Source: Symbiodinium microadriaticum (taxonomy: Eukaryota; Sar; Dinophyceae; Suessiales; Symbiodiniaceae). From it: a stretch of DNA of 64,000 bases. Positions 31,265 to 41,652 of this stretch are shown piece after piece. The stretch spans positions 1,260,340 to 1,324,339 of the forward strand of contig LSRX01000009.1 in the NCBI GenBank assembly GCA_001939145.1, given 5' to 3'. A program made the position numbers and the translations under genes. Numbering within the stretch: the first letter of the stretch is position 1; every line of letters begins with the position of its first letter. A model generated the notes under the pieces. The model did no database searches. It saw only the letters and a list, made by a program, of their open reading frames with translations, and had not been told where the DNA came from.

Positions 31265-31371
31265 GGATACTGCCCCCACTCAGTAACAGTTGGATAATAT
31301 TCATAATATGGATATACAAGGCCCTTAATAATAGCCCTCTTATAGACTGTTACTGTATGGGGGCAGTACCC
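31265..31371. mobile_element. MITE family K
   Basis: Inverted ends GGATACTGCCCCCA and TGGGGGCAGTACCC, plus the second pair CAGTAACAGT / ACTGTTACTG. 107 bp. Confidence 0.85.
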
Positions 31372-31899
31372 AACCTAAACCCTGCTCCAAGGCATCGAGC
31401 GAGAGCTTTCTTTGAGCGTCGAGAACGCAACGACCGCTCCATAAGGCAGCGACCTGAACCACCCTAAAACCCAAAACCCAAAACCCAAAACCCTAAACCC
31501 CTAAACCCCTAAACCCTAAACCCTATAAACACTATAAACCCTATAAACCCTATAAACCCTAAAGCCCTAAACCCTAAACCCTAAACCCCAAACAGCCCTA
31601 AACCCTAAACCCTAAACCCTATTTGGGGCCCTGAGGATTGCTCTGGTATTTTGTTTTTTTCCGGCTTTGTTGGGGGATTGCTGCAACGGTTCTTCCGAGG
31701 GGCTGTGTGGGTTTAGGGTTTAAGGTTTGGGGTTTTTGGGGGGATTGCTGGCAGGGGTTCTTTTAGGGGCTTTCTGGCCCATGGGCTTTATCTTATGGGT
31801 TTAAAACTAATCTGGGGATGTTTTTGTGGTGGAACTTGATAGAGAGGGATCTTGAGTCGCTTGCCGGGCTGTGGGGGCTGAAGATGTAGAGTCGTGTCT
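31372..31899. other. Intron-like tract
   Basis: Short open stretch (GIERELSLSVENATTAP) at 31392-31440, C-rich repeats 31460-31620, G-strand repeats 31708-31735. Confidence 0.4.
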
Positions 31900-32009
31900 G
31901 GGTGGTTCTCGAAGTTAGGGTCCCTTTTTAGGTCCCCAATCTAGCATGGCACCCTCCTAAACAGGACCCCCGCCCAAAAAAAAGGGGACCCTAATGTCGA
32001 GAACCACCC
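31900..32009. mobile_element. MITE family A, diverged copy
   Basis: Ends GGGTGGTTCTCGAAGTTAGG and CCTAATGTCGAGAACCACCC; both ends carry the same changes from the family consensus, so the arms have diverged together. Confidence 0.82.
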
Positions 32010-32169
32010 ATAATAGGGCGGACATATGAGCCTCATCTACTGCTTAGGGTTTCGGGTGTAGGGCCTTCGGGGCTGTTGATCCTAAGCCGTAAGCCCTAAA
32101 CCCTAAACCCCTAAACCCTGAACCCTAAACCCTCAACCCTAAGCCCTAAGCCCTAAACCCTAAAATTAG

Positions 32170-32330
32170 ACCCGGGAAGCACTGCAACGAGGTTCTATGC
32201 CCTTTTCCGAGGGCCTCAGATTGCAGCTTTGGGCTCAGGCGCAGGCCATCTGCTTCCCCGTCGCGATTCGCCGCCCCCGGCCATGAGGGAAGCCAATAGC
32301 AGCCGGCACAAGGCTTTGCGATTGAAAACC
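32170..32330 (+). CDS. Candidate exon, strand uncertain
   Basis: After TAAAATTAG, about 53 open codons (STATRFYALFRGPQIAALGS). The minus strand is also open over the same span (FSIAKPCAGCYWLPSWPGAA). No clear donor. Confidence 0.3.
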
Positions 32331-32547
32331 AGACCCTCAACCCTAAACACCTAAACCCTATGAACCCTAGACCCCTAAACCCGAAACTCCTAAAGCCCTA
32401 AACCCCTAAACCCTAAACCCCCAAACCCCTAAACCCAAAGCCCTTAAAGCTTGCCGCTTTAGGATCCTAAAGACCTCGCCATCCCTCGATCGGCTTAAAG
32501 CCAAGCACACCCAAAAGGCTTCATAGAACTCGCACCGGGCGCGACAG

Positions 32548-32574
32548 GAAGGCGGAAGGCTGTTCGTAAAACTT
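32548..32574 (+). CDS. Short exon (9 codons)
   Basis: Acceptor GGGCGCGACAG, frame EGGRLFVKL in phase 0-0, donor GTTTAGGG beginning a G-strand telomeric block. Confidence 0.45.
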
Positions 32575-32701
32575 GTTTAGGGTTTAGGGTTCAGGGTTTA
32601 AAAGGTGGAAGTCTTAGCGTCATTTTGTTGTTAGTCTTGCTCTACGGCAGAAGAGTATAAAGTCTCACTGAAGACCGTAAAACCCAGAGGCACCCTCTAA
32701 A

Positions 32702-33382
32702 NNNNNNNNNNNNNNNNNNNNNNNNNNNNNNNNNNNNNNNNNNNNNNNNNNNNNNNNNNNNNNNNNNNNNNNNNNNNNNNNNNNNNNNNNNNNNNNNNNN
32801 NNNNNNNNNNNNNNNNNNNNNNNNNNNNNNNNNNNNNNNNNNNNNNNNNNNNNNNNNNNNNNNNNNNNNNNNNNNNNNNNNNNNNNNNNNNNNNNNNNNN
32901 NNNNNNNNNNNNNNNNNNNNNNNNNNNNNNNNNNNNNNNNNNNNNNNNNNNNNNNNNNNNNNNNNNNNNNNNNNNNNNNNNNNNNNNNNNNNNNNNNNNN
33001 NNNNNNNNNNNNNNNNNNNNNNNNNNNNNNNNNNNNNNNNNNNNNNNNNNNNNNNNNNNNNNNNNNNNNNNNNNNNNNNNNNNNNNNNNNNNNNNNNNNN
33101 NNNNNNNNNNNNNNNNNNNNNNNNNNNNNNNNNNNNNNNNNNNNNNNNNNNNNNNNNNNNNNNNNNNNNNNNNNNNNNNNNNNNNNNNNNNNNNNNNNNN
33201 NNNNNNNNNNNNNNNNNNNNNNNNNNNNNNNNNNNNNNNNNNNNNNNNNNNNNNNNNNNNNNNNNNNNNNNNNNNNNNNNNNNNNNNNNNNNNNNNNNNN
33301 NNNNNNNNNNNNNNNNNNNNNNNNNNNNNNNNNNNNNNNNNNNNNNNNNNNNNNNNNNNNNNNNNNNNNNNNNNNNNNNNNN
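32702..33382. other. Assembly gap (681 N)
   Basis: Run of N flanked on the right by CATG/TA microsatellite, the likely cause of the gap. Confidence 1.
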
Positions 33383-33414
33383 CATGCATGCATGCATGCA
33401 TGCATGCATGCATA

Positions 33415-33448
<34 letters not shown>

Positions 33449-33481
33449 CATACACATGTAGATAGATAGGTAGATAGATAG
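33383..33481. repeat. CATG, TA and GATA microsatellites
   Basis: (CATG)n to about 33412, (TA)n with CATA interruptions, then degenerate GATA. Confidence 0.95.
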
Positions 33482-33656
33482 AGCATCTTGTGATACTTTC
33501 AGACTACACATACCTTAGCGAAGGGGTCTTGAAGGCTCTTTGGGTTTGGAGCTTAGGGGCCCTAAACCCTGAACCCAGGGCACTGGGCTCTTTGGGTTGT
33601 GGTGTGTAGGACGGTTGGGTTTTCGGGATTTCTGGGGTTTCCTGCGGCTCTTGCAG

Positions 33657-33791
33657 AGCCCCAGTTTATCCAGGACGATTCGGTGGTGCAGAGATGTTAC
33701 AAAAGTGATGGCCGAAAGACAAGAATACGTAGTTGCAACAGCAACAAACGTAGCAATAATTGCACTGGCTGAATTCATACCGAAAGTGTAG
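33657..33791 (+). CDS. Candidate terminal exon with stop
   Basis: Acceptor GGCTCTTGCAG, 44 codons in phase 0 (RDVTKVMAERQEYVVATATN, VAIIALAEFIPKV) to TAG. Downstream sequence is degenerate GTA/GCA repeat, so part of this frame may derive from such repeats. Confidence 0.4.
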   Translation, partial: SPSLSRTIRWCRDVTKVMAERQEYVVATATNVAIIALAEFIPKV

Positions 33792-35726
33792 CAGTAGTGG
33801 TAGGGAGTATTAGAGCCAACACGGAAAGAGCGTCAGACGGAGTAGGAGCAGCAGGGCTGTTGTAATGGTGATGGTGCCGGAGAAAGCAATAGCAGAGTAG
33901 CACCAGCACTAGTTTAGCAAAAGTGGCAGTACGACAGTAGCCCTAGCCCCCTAAACCCTCAACCCTAAACCCATTGTCACCACCAAAAGCAGTCACAAAA
34001 TCGCCATAGTAGTCGCTGCTGTCATACCTCTGAAATCAAGCGCGGTTGGTAGTCAGCATGTTTGGTACCTTGTAAATATTTTACCCAGCGGGTTCACGAA
34101 CAGGGGTGGTTTCGACTCGTTTTTTTCGGGATTTCGTGTTTTTGGTTCAGGGGGACCAAATGTTTCAGAAAGCTTATGTTCAGGTATGTTCGAGTCAATT
34201 GCAGAAGGACAAGGCTCGTGGAGAGAAGAATGACAGTGCATGGCTTTGCAGCTTGGAATCAACTGGTCGTTTGATATGGAGACTTCCTCCAGATTGCAAC
34301 TCTTGGAACTACTTCAAGCTCATGCAGCCTTAATTAGGAATAGGCAGTTGAAATCACATGAAGTTCATGCAAACGTGACATTGACATGATTAGCAATAGC
34401 CTGGCACTTGTTCCCCGGAGTCATGTTGAAAGGTGCTGCAATGCTGGCCTTGGCTCGTGTGCTGCATAGTGGTCCTTCGTCATGGGAATCTATGTCTTCC
34501 ACCGTGCTTGGGTCGTGGGCGGTTTGGGCCCTTGGAAGATCTGACAGCTCATTTTCAGTTGTTGTGCTCAGACCCAGCGGATGGCGAGCATGCACTCTGC
34601 AGCTGAAAGAAAGTAGCAAATATCCTTTTTCCTTTGGAGCCCAAATATACAATCTTTGTAGACCACTGCTTCTTGATGTTGGAGCGCCGCTTTGGGAGTT
34701 GGCGATGTGGGCTCAGCACGATCTGACGACAAGACGGCTCTGGTTTCCTGACGTGAATGCTCTTCTGGCTGCCAGTACGAAGCACATGTTTGCTCGAAGT
34801 TCTTCGACGACATGATGGCCGGCCGGGCCGGAGTGCTGGCATTTTGAGCTCGTCATGTCGGAGACGGCGTCAGAGCTGTGGACACGGCAGTGCCGAGAAT
34901 GGTAGAAAACCGGTTGGCCAACACGGTCGCTGAAAAGGAGGGCCCGACATGTACGTCATCATCCCCCTACCGCCAAAAAACACCTAACATCATCCCCCTA
35001 CACCCAAAAAGCACCTAACAAAGAAACCTCGAAAGGGGCAGCAAAATAGGGCGCACAAGCGCGCTACGCGTTCCTGCGTCGCCTCAGTGTTGAGAAGCAA
35101 AGACGCACATGACAGACTGTTCATCAGCTAACTCTGGAAATGTACCGAATATGTCGTGCCTGCCACGTTTTCCAGCAAGGCCCAAGTGAAGTCCAAGAAG
35201 CCTGCTTAACAGCACCTGTAAAACAGAGTAAAATCGTCCCTGTCAGCGAACCCGCTTGCAGGATTTGGGGTTTAGTACGCATAAGATTCCGAGTAGAAAC
35301 AGTGCTTGAAAGCTGCAGTGGCCACACCATCGTGGTCATTGTTATCGCTACATGTGTCCTTGCATTGCCATCGCCCACGTCGTCCCCACCAAGATGGTGA
35401 GGATCATCATCACCACCACCACTGTCATCATCATCATCATCATCATCAGCATCATCATCAGCATCATCATCATCATCATCATGATCATCATTATCATCAT
35501 CGCCATCATCATCACTACTGTAGTGTTTTCGGTTCTCGTATATCATCCATAGCTTGCACATCGTCACAATCGCGGTTCCGATGAATTCCCAATCCAACGC
35601 CGCCAGCAATCAGAACACCATTGGTGTTGGCCATGAATTGTGATTGTGGCTCGTAAGATTAGTCTTATCAAGTCGATGCGCACCCTGCTGCTCCATTGAT
35701 TGTTATGATATTGATCTCAGCGATGG

Positions 35727-35758
<32 letters not shown>

Positions 35759-36640
35759 TTGACGATGGTTCTCACCATGCTCATGGTTGTGGCTGAGACC
35801 ATGAAGACGGGTAGGAAATGGAGCAGCAGGTTGAGGAGAATAGTGTTAGTGAGCACAAGAGCAAGAGCGAAGTGTACCAAGCCTTCTGGTAATGTGGCCG
35901 ACGATGGCGATGTTCATCATCCGAATCGGCATCGTGGACGTGATAAGAAGACATGCTGGCACACGACGGCATGCTTTGGCTTGTTTGGCGTTTAAATTGA
36001 AATTCAATGCCCCGCTTAAGGCCTTGAACCTCAAGCCTTGACATGACAATGAGAGTTGATTCCCTGCACACCGAAGAATGTGCTCAATACGGAGGTCTAA
36101 GTAGGTGGTAATAATGTGCCGTTATTTGTCCTCTTTATCTTTACGTTTTGATGTTGCCCAAAACCCGGTTCCAATTATTAAAGCATTAACGAAGCTCCCA
36201 TGTTGGGGTTGTGAGCCGTTGGATGCTTGCGGCCGTGTCTGGCGCCGGGGTGCAAGCAACAAGGTGCGACGGATCGGGTCCCGAGTCGGTTTCTCCTTCA
36301 GCCTTCAGCTTTGACATGACGGACAGGACGTAATGTGCGTATATATATATATGTATTTGTATATTTATATCTATGTTTATACACATATTATATGTACAAA
36401 GACAATGCAGACTTAGTTCATGCAACAATACGTGATCATTCGACGGCAATAAAACGGTCCTTGATGGAGCAAACAGCTCAGCAACTCGGGTTACGGGAGG
36501 GTCTGCGAAGATACGGCGGTTTTGACCTAGACTAAGCTTTGGGTTTGAAAGAATTACCCGAATCATTTCCTGGGATTCCTTACCGGAATCACAGTGCAAT
36601 ACACCCAGCACTCGGTTCCAAAAATCAAAGCCTTTTTGGG
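33792..36640. other. Probable intergenic region, nearly free of telomeric repeats
   Basis: Only one short C-rich block (33950-33972). Contains degenerate GTA/GCA tracts, (ATC)n at 35401-35520, (GAT)n at 35724-35760, (TA)n near 36341, and overlapping frames on both strands around 34365-34842 (up to 135 codons) without recognisable domains. Confidence 0.5.
35401..35520. repeat. (ATC)n microsatellite
   Basis: CAT/ATC trinucleotides; responsible for the Asp-rich 161-codon minus frame and the His-rich + frame here. Confidence 0.95.
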
Positions 36641-36694
36641 GTTTTATCCCGGGGGTTCTAGGTTCAGGCCGTGCAGAATCCGGGCTTCAGGGCC

Positions 36695-36850
36695 GAGGGT
36701 CTAGAATTTCAAGGGTTACGGGGTGTAGGATTTGGAGTTGAGGGTCTGGGTCTAGTCTAGGGTTTAGGGCTTGAGGGTCTGGAATTTCAGGGATTAGGGG
36801 GTGCAGGATTCGGGGTTGATGGTCTGGGTCTACGGTTTAGGGTCTAGGGT
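36695..36850. repeat. Tandem duplication of about 77 bp
   Basis: GAGGGTCTAGAATTTCAAGG and GAGGGTCTGGAATTTCAGGG start two successive units that both end in GGTCTGGGTCTA. Confidence 0.75.
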
Positions 36851-36864
36851 TTTGGTTTCAGTAT

Positions 36865-37137
36865 GGTACGCCCTGGCGGCGTGTATTTTCGAGGAATCCA
36901 GTTTCAGGTACTTTGGCAAACCCGAATACCTCGAATAAGTAGCTTGGTAACACAAAACCAAATGTATATTGCAAAATTGTGTGTATCAACTACCATTCAG
37001 CATATTTATAAACTTGCAAGAGATTTTGCCATTGTGGTTGAGAGTCATACGAGGAACCCTGCGTACTAATAAATCCATGTACCAAAACTCGAAAAAAACA
37101 CAGGATTCCTCGAAAATACACGCCGCCACGGCGTACC
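36865..37137. mobile_element. MITE family M, 273 bp, introner-like
   Basis: Long inverted ends of about 35 bp: starts GGTACGCCCTGGCGGCGTGT and ends ACACGCCGCCACGGCGTACC, with ATTTTCGAGGAATCC / GGATTCCTCGAAAAT inside. AT-rich interior, no transposase frame. Left end gives GTACGC, right end continues to ACCAG. Confidence 0.9.
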
Positions 37138-37216
37138 AGTCTCTTTGGTTTAGGGTTTTGGGGTTCAAGGAGCTTTTGGGTTTAGGGTTTAGGATCTTGG
37201 TGTCTAGGGATTCCAG

Positions 37217-37305
37217 CTTAGTACGTACTTTGACCCTAAGAGACTTTCGCTTTGAGGTTCGTGATTGTGACGTCGTTACATCTTTCCGAAAAAAAGGCAG
37301 CTTTT
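37217..37305 (+). CDS. Exon, unknown protein
   Basis: Acceptor GGGATTCCAG, frame LVRTLTLRDFRFEVRDCDVV then TSFRKKGSF, donor GTGGGTTG. Confidence 0.5.
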
Positions 37306-37382
37306 GTGGGTTGAGGAACCCTAAACCCTAAACCCCAAAACCTAAACCCCAATCCATACCGGGTTTCGGATTTAGACTTAAG

Positions 37383-37457
37383 CTTAGTGCTCTCGGGGAC
37401 CCGAGCGGTGCTGCAAGACGAAGGCCACCAGCCCCCGAACCCAAAAGCCCGACCGAG
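37383..37457 (+). CDS. Exon, unknown protein
   Basis: After AGACTTAAG, 25 codons in phase 0-0 (LSALGDPSGAARRRPPAPEP, KSPTE), donor GTGAAAG. Pro/Arg rich, likely disordered. Confidence 0.55.
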
Positions 37458-37499
37458 GTGAAAGCCCGGATGTTGATAATACGTACTAATCATAATAAC

Positions 37500-37625
37500 A
37501 ACACCCATAGAAGTAAGTAATAGCAGTAGTAATAATAATCCTAATAATAATCATAATGGTAATAATTGTAATACTGATAGCAATAATGGGAGTAATAATG
37601 GTACTCATAGCAAACATGGCAATCA
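37500..37625. repeat. Degenerate (TAA)n tract
   Basis: TAATAA and TAATGG units mixed with GTAATAG. Confidence 0.85.
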
Positions 37626-37760
37626 GTAGAAACCCAAATTCTACCTGAACCTGGGTCTTGTGGGGTTTTGGGGGTTCAGGGTCTTGTAGGTTTCGGGGGG
37701 TTAAGGGTTTCAGGGTTCAGAGGTTCAGAAACCCTAAACCCTAAACCCTAAGGTTTACAG

Positions 37761-37839
37761 GGATTTTCTGCTGGGGCTTTCATGCGGGCTCTTACCGGAT
37801 GTCTGAAGGATTGCAGGATGCCAGGTTCCAGGTTTGCCG
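37761..37839 (+). CDS. Exon, unknown protein
   Basis: Acceptor AAGGTTTACAG, frame IFCWGFHAGSYRMSEGLQDA RFQVC, donor GTAAGG. Confidence 0.6.
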
Positions 37840-38102
37840 GTAAGGAGCTTTAGGATTGGGCGTTTCAGGCTCGAGGTTTAGGGTCAGGTTTAACCTATTT
37901 TTCCTTGTCCTCTGGTGAGTTTTTCGCTGGGCTCTTTTCTCGGTCCCAGCAAACGACGGCTTGTAAGGCTAACCATATGACCTGGCAGCCGCTTTTCCTA
38001 AGCCGTAAACCTAAAGCCCCAAACTTTAGACGCTAGGCCCTAAACCCAAAGCCCCAAACTTTAGACCCTAAGCCCCCCCCCAAAACTCTAAATCCTAAGC
38101 AG
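37840..38102. other. Intron-like tract
   Basis: Unique sequence, then degenerate C-rich units (CCCTAAACCCAAAGCCCCAA) up to the acceptor at 38102. Confidence 0.5.
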
Positions 38103-38154
38103 CGACGCCTCCACTCCTCTGAGGGACGTCCTCGGGCGACTCGGGTGTTTGCCG
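38103..38154 (+). CDS. Exon, unknown protein
   Basis: Acceptor CCTAAGCAG, frame DASTPLRDVLGRLGCLP, donor GTTTAGGG that opens five tandem telomeric units. Confidence 0.6.
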
Positions 38155-38477
38155 GTTTAGGGTTTAGGGTTTAGGGTTTAGGGTTTAGGCAGATGCTTCT
38201 TTTCGTACCTGCGGTCCTAGAGTCTTCGAGGCTAAGAAAAGCGGATGAGGGCTTAGGTGTCATTGCAAGAGCATGACCCCGGCCACGGTTTAGAATTCAG
38301 GGTCTAGGGTTTAGGGTTCCAAGCTTAACGCCCTACATCCGGTAACCTTCCGGGCCTTACGCCCAACCGAAACGCTGAGCCTTAAACCCTAAACCCCAAA
38401 ACCCTAAACACCTAAACCCTAAACCCCTAAACCCTAAACCGTAAAACCCCAAAAACCCTAAACCCTTTTTTCCGCAG
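38155..38477. other. Intron with telomeric ends
   Basis: Starts with (GTTTAGG)n at 38155-38189, ends with C-rich repeats 38380-38465 and TTTTTTCCGCAG. A cleanly bounded example of an intron with inverted telomeric ends. Confidence 0.6.
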
Positions 38478-38515
38478 CCATTTCAAGCCAAGGCACCCCC
38501 CATCTTGGCCTTCTG
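38478..38515 (+). CDS. Short exon
   Basis: Acceptor TTTTTTCCGCAG with pyrimidine tract, frame PFQAKAPPILAF, donor GTAACG. Confidence 0.5.
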
Positions 38516-38677
38516 GTAACGCGATCACGGAACTAACGCCTGCGGGCCGGGCCGTTTGCAGCTCCTGTCAGCTCCAATATAAGATGCGTGCCTCCAGTAA
38601 GGCGTTTTTTTGTGCACAAAGCGTAAGAGAATGCTATCTCATGTGCTTTTTGTACACAGATTCCTCCTGAATTTCAG

Positions 38678-38928
38678 TGCTGAAAGGCCACGCTCTGAGC
38701 CCCAGCAGTTTCGAAAGCCCCGAGCCTTCAACAGCTGGAGAGCTGCAAACGGCACCTCTCTACGTGAAGTGGATGCTGTGTCTGGTCATGTGGCCGCTGC
38801 TCCTCAGCTTTTTGGTCACAAGTGCCGTGCAGCACCGGCAGCCGGAGTACAACCGCTCCGAGCTCCGCGGCCCTGAAAGCCCCAAACCTAACCCGCTCCT
38901 TTTAAAGGGGCTCATGGGCTTCTACATG
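38678..38928 (+). CDS. Large exon with a transmembrane segment
   Basis: Acceptor CTGAATTTCAG, 83 codons, donor GTTTAGGG. Begins LKGHALSPSSFESPEPSTAG (disordered), then a clear hydrophobic helix (WMLCLVMWPLLLSFLVTSAV), then polar QHRQPEYNRSELRGP and LLLKGLMGFYM. The pattern of a helix preceded by VKW and followed by a polar segment is reminiscent of cation/calcium exchanger loops, but the match is too short to assign. Confidence 0.7.
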
Positions 38929-39127
38929 GTTTAGGGTTTAGGGCTCATGGGCTTCTATAGGGTTTTGGGTTTAGGGTTTACGCCCCCCCCCGCCAAAACA
39001 GTGGCCTTCAGCATCAGACAAGGGGCGAGGGATGATTTTCAGTAGAATCATGGAGGGCCTATACGGTTTCAGGGCAGGTGATGTGATACACAAGACAGGG
39101 ACTATGAGATAGGGAGTCAAACCCCAG

Positions 39128-39251
39128 TGGCCCGGAACTGAGGCTCTCCATACTGATCCCAGAGGCACGGCCTCTGGTGTCCCTGCCTTTGGTGGCCCTG
39201 CAAGCGCATACGCACTTCCCTGAGCTTCAGGCACAGGAGAGGGGAATTCCG
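39128..39251 (+). CDS. Exon, unknown protein
   Basis: Acceptor AAACCCCAG, frame GPELRLSILIPEARPLVSLP then LVALQAHTHFPELQAQE, donor GTCCCAG. The minus strand is open for 105 codons over the same region, but splice borders favour +. Confidence 0.5.
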
Positions 39252-39335
39252 GTCCCAGAACCCCTAAACTCGAGGCCCTAAGCCACAAACCAAAAAAAAA
39301 CCCTAAACAGGGTTTAGCGGGAAGGGGTCTGCCAG

Positions 39336-39368
39336 AGCGACGTCGGAGTCTTATCGCGCTGACATCGG
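39336..39368 (+). CDS. Short exon
   Basis: Acceptor GGTCTGCCAG, frame ATSESYRADI, donor GTATGC. Confidence 0.45.
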
Positions 39369-39897
39369 GTATGCCTACTCATAACCTACTTAGCTTCCTC
39401 CATCCTCTCATCCTTCATGTATGTATTCATATACAACCATAAATAAATAGACAAATAAATAAATAAACAAACAAATAAATGCACACCGCAACCGAGAGAA
39501 CTCGGAAGCATCCCTATCAAGCCCTATACAGCCCCCTCCACCTAGTTCAACCCCTACAGCGGGCCTGCAAGATCATGAGGTGGGGGGATCCAAGAAGCCC
39601 CTCGCACCTTAGACCCCAAAATCCTAAACCCCAAAACTCTCAACCCTCCCCGAGCCCTACTTGTAGCCGAGGAGACCTACCTCCCTTTTTTGGTTTCTAC
39701 ATATAGGTTCTCAACAAGGTAGCTCCTTTTGGGCCGCAGGAAAAGCCTGAACCCTAAACCCCAAACCCTATAGGTTTGGGTTTAGAGTTTGGGGTTTAGG
39801 GTTTAGAGTTTAGGGTTTAGGGTTTAGGGAACCCCAAACCCTAAACCCCTAAACCCTACATCCCAAATCCTCAACCCGGCGAATCCCTGAGGTGCAG
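39369..39897. other. Intron-like; A-rich microsatellite and telomeric blocks
   Basis: (AAATA)n at 39443-39480, a diverged family E end near 39660 (CCTACTTGTAGCCGAGGAG), both telomeric orientations at 39750-39865. Confidence 0.45.
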
Positions 39898-39958
39898 ATC
39901 CGCTATGGCCAGGAGAACGATGACTTCGTGCACAATGAGGAGACCTTGGGGCTTTCGG
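39898..39958 (+). CDS. Exon, unknown protein
   Basis: Acceptor CTGAGGTGCAG, frame IRYGQENDDFVHNEETLGLS, donor GTGTTG. Acidic; no family recognised. Confidence 0.6.
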
Positions 39959-40204
39959 GTGTTGCATTTTAGGGCTTTACATCTTGGGGCTTTAGGTTTA
40001 GAGTCGTTCGGGTTTAGGATTTTTAGGACTTTTAGGGTTTGGGGTTTTGAGTTTAGGGTTTTAGGTTTTGGGGTGAGAATTTTTCGGGTGCAGATTTTGA
40101 GGTTGAGGGTTTCGGAGCCTGGCCGACAAGCAGCACGCCAATCCCCGCATTGAAACAGGAAGTCCGAGCCGTACCGTGAACCCTCAACGACCCTTCCTGC
40201 CATA

Positions 40205-41490
40205 AAGGGGAGAGTAAAGACCCGTAAAGGTCTAGTAATAAATCATTGATCTACAGTTCATAATATTCCCTTACAGTCCCTATAGAATCATGGCAATATA
40301 TGGTGCCCCCCCCCACGTACCTACCCTTTTCCTGCGTTTCCTGATCAGGTCTCTCCCACACAGTCCCAAAGCCCTGAGATCGTGCTCTCCCACACAGTCT
40401 CAGAACCAGCCCCAATGTTTTGGATTCAAAACATTGGGACCTCTCAGCACTTTCGCATGCCAGGATGTTCAAAAACAGGAGAGGTCCCAATGTTTTGGGC
40501 CCCCACATCCACAAAACACCGGGACCTCTCTACACTTTCGCGCTCAAAGAAGTCGAAAACCATGAGAGTGCTCGATGTTTTGGGCTCTCCATACCGGCAA
40601 AACATTGGGACGCTCCGCACCTCTCTGCACTTGTGCTCTTTCACATAATAGCCAACGGATGTTCAGTGAATTCTGCAACTACGACCAACTATGGCTTCGC
40701 CAAGATAAAAAGAAAGCTTCAGACTGATGTTCGTTCAACATTTCATGTTCACATAAACCTCAAGCATTTTTTCCCCAAAAGAGCTGCGTTCTTCATGGTA
40801 CTAAGATATTGTCCTTGTTCAGTTGTACTCGAGCACCAACATGCTGTCTTGTTTAGCGCATAGTATTCACGTCGTATTCAGGCGGTGCAGCAGTTTTTGC
40901 AGGTTTGTACAATAGTTACAGCTCACCTAAATACTATCTTGATGCCCTCTTGATGTTCTGTGCCGAGTTTTTCTGCTTATAGTATGTAAGTATCATGTTA
41001 ACTAACTTAAAAGAAATCCGTAAATATTCATTCTATACTCTCCGAACATGTGATGTTCTCATACAGCCTAAGCAATACTCCACTACTATATGCTGCATTT
41101 CCATGAGATCTCGCCCAACAGCTATGTCATCGTCTGAATACAGAAATACGTACACAACGAAGTTTTCGTATTGTCCCAATTATGCATACCGCATTCCGTG
41201 GCTTAGTCGCTAGTGAATACTTTTCACGCATTCACATGTTTTTTTGGTATGTCTTCTCAAGAAAGAAGTGGTAATCACTACTGAAAAACGGCTAGCGCGT
41301 AATTGTTACGGCGTGGTTTTCTGTCTCTTTGGTACTACTGCACTGACTAGCTGTGCCAGTTTTAATGAATGTTACAATTCATGAATAATATCTGAATGCT
41401 GCATACTGTGTGGTTTGAGCAGGAAGGCAGAACAACATGAACCAGTAAACAACTTTAACCGGACATTAAAACTTACAGAAGCAATAGCAG
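40205..41490. other. Telomeric-repeat-free intergenic region
   Basis: About 1.3 kb of AT-richer unique sequence upstream of the ATG exon at 41491; likely promoter, 5' UTR and the preceding gene's 3' end. A 147-codon frame at 40420-40863 lies largely over the palindromic units and is not called. Confidence 0.5.
40412..40625. repeat. Three palindromic units with CAATGTTTTGG
   Basis: Units of about 75-90 bp, each with CCAATGTTTTGG, a short loop, CAAAACATTGGGA and then CCTCTCTGCACTTTCG-like text. Each unit can fold into a hairpin. Confidence 0.75.
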
Positions 41491-41652
41491 ATGTATCGCC
41501 AGTATTGTTTGACTGTGAAGCTGCTCAGGGAATGGGTCAGACATGATATTTTTTGCGAGCAGTACCAGGAAACATGCAAAACGTTCGCCAGCGCCTATGC
41601 AGATGAAGTTCTGCAGACACACGCCGGTGGTACAAACACACCAAACAAGAAG
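41491..41652 (+). CDS. DUF5672 gene, exon 1 with start codon
   Basis: ATG directly after CAATAGCAG (an AG suited to spliced-leader addition). 54 codons in phase 0 (MYRQYCLTVKLLREWVRHDI ... TFASAYADEV), donor GTATGT. Too short a frame to stand out unless splicing is considered. Confidence 0.7.

Noticed and set aside
32642-33511. Frames of 252-289 codons on the minus strand
   Set aside because: Mostly unknown bases in the N gap; the rest is CATG/TA microsatellite.
35124-35609. 161-codon minus ORF with a poly-Asp stretch
   Set aside because: The acidic run is the (ATC)n microsatellite; all frames open across it and no flanking domain is visible.
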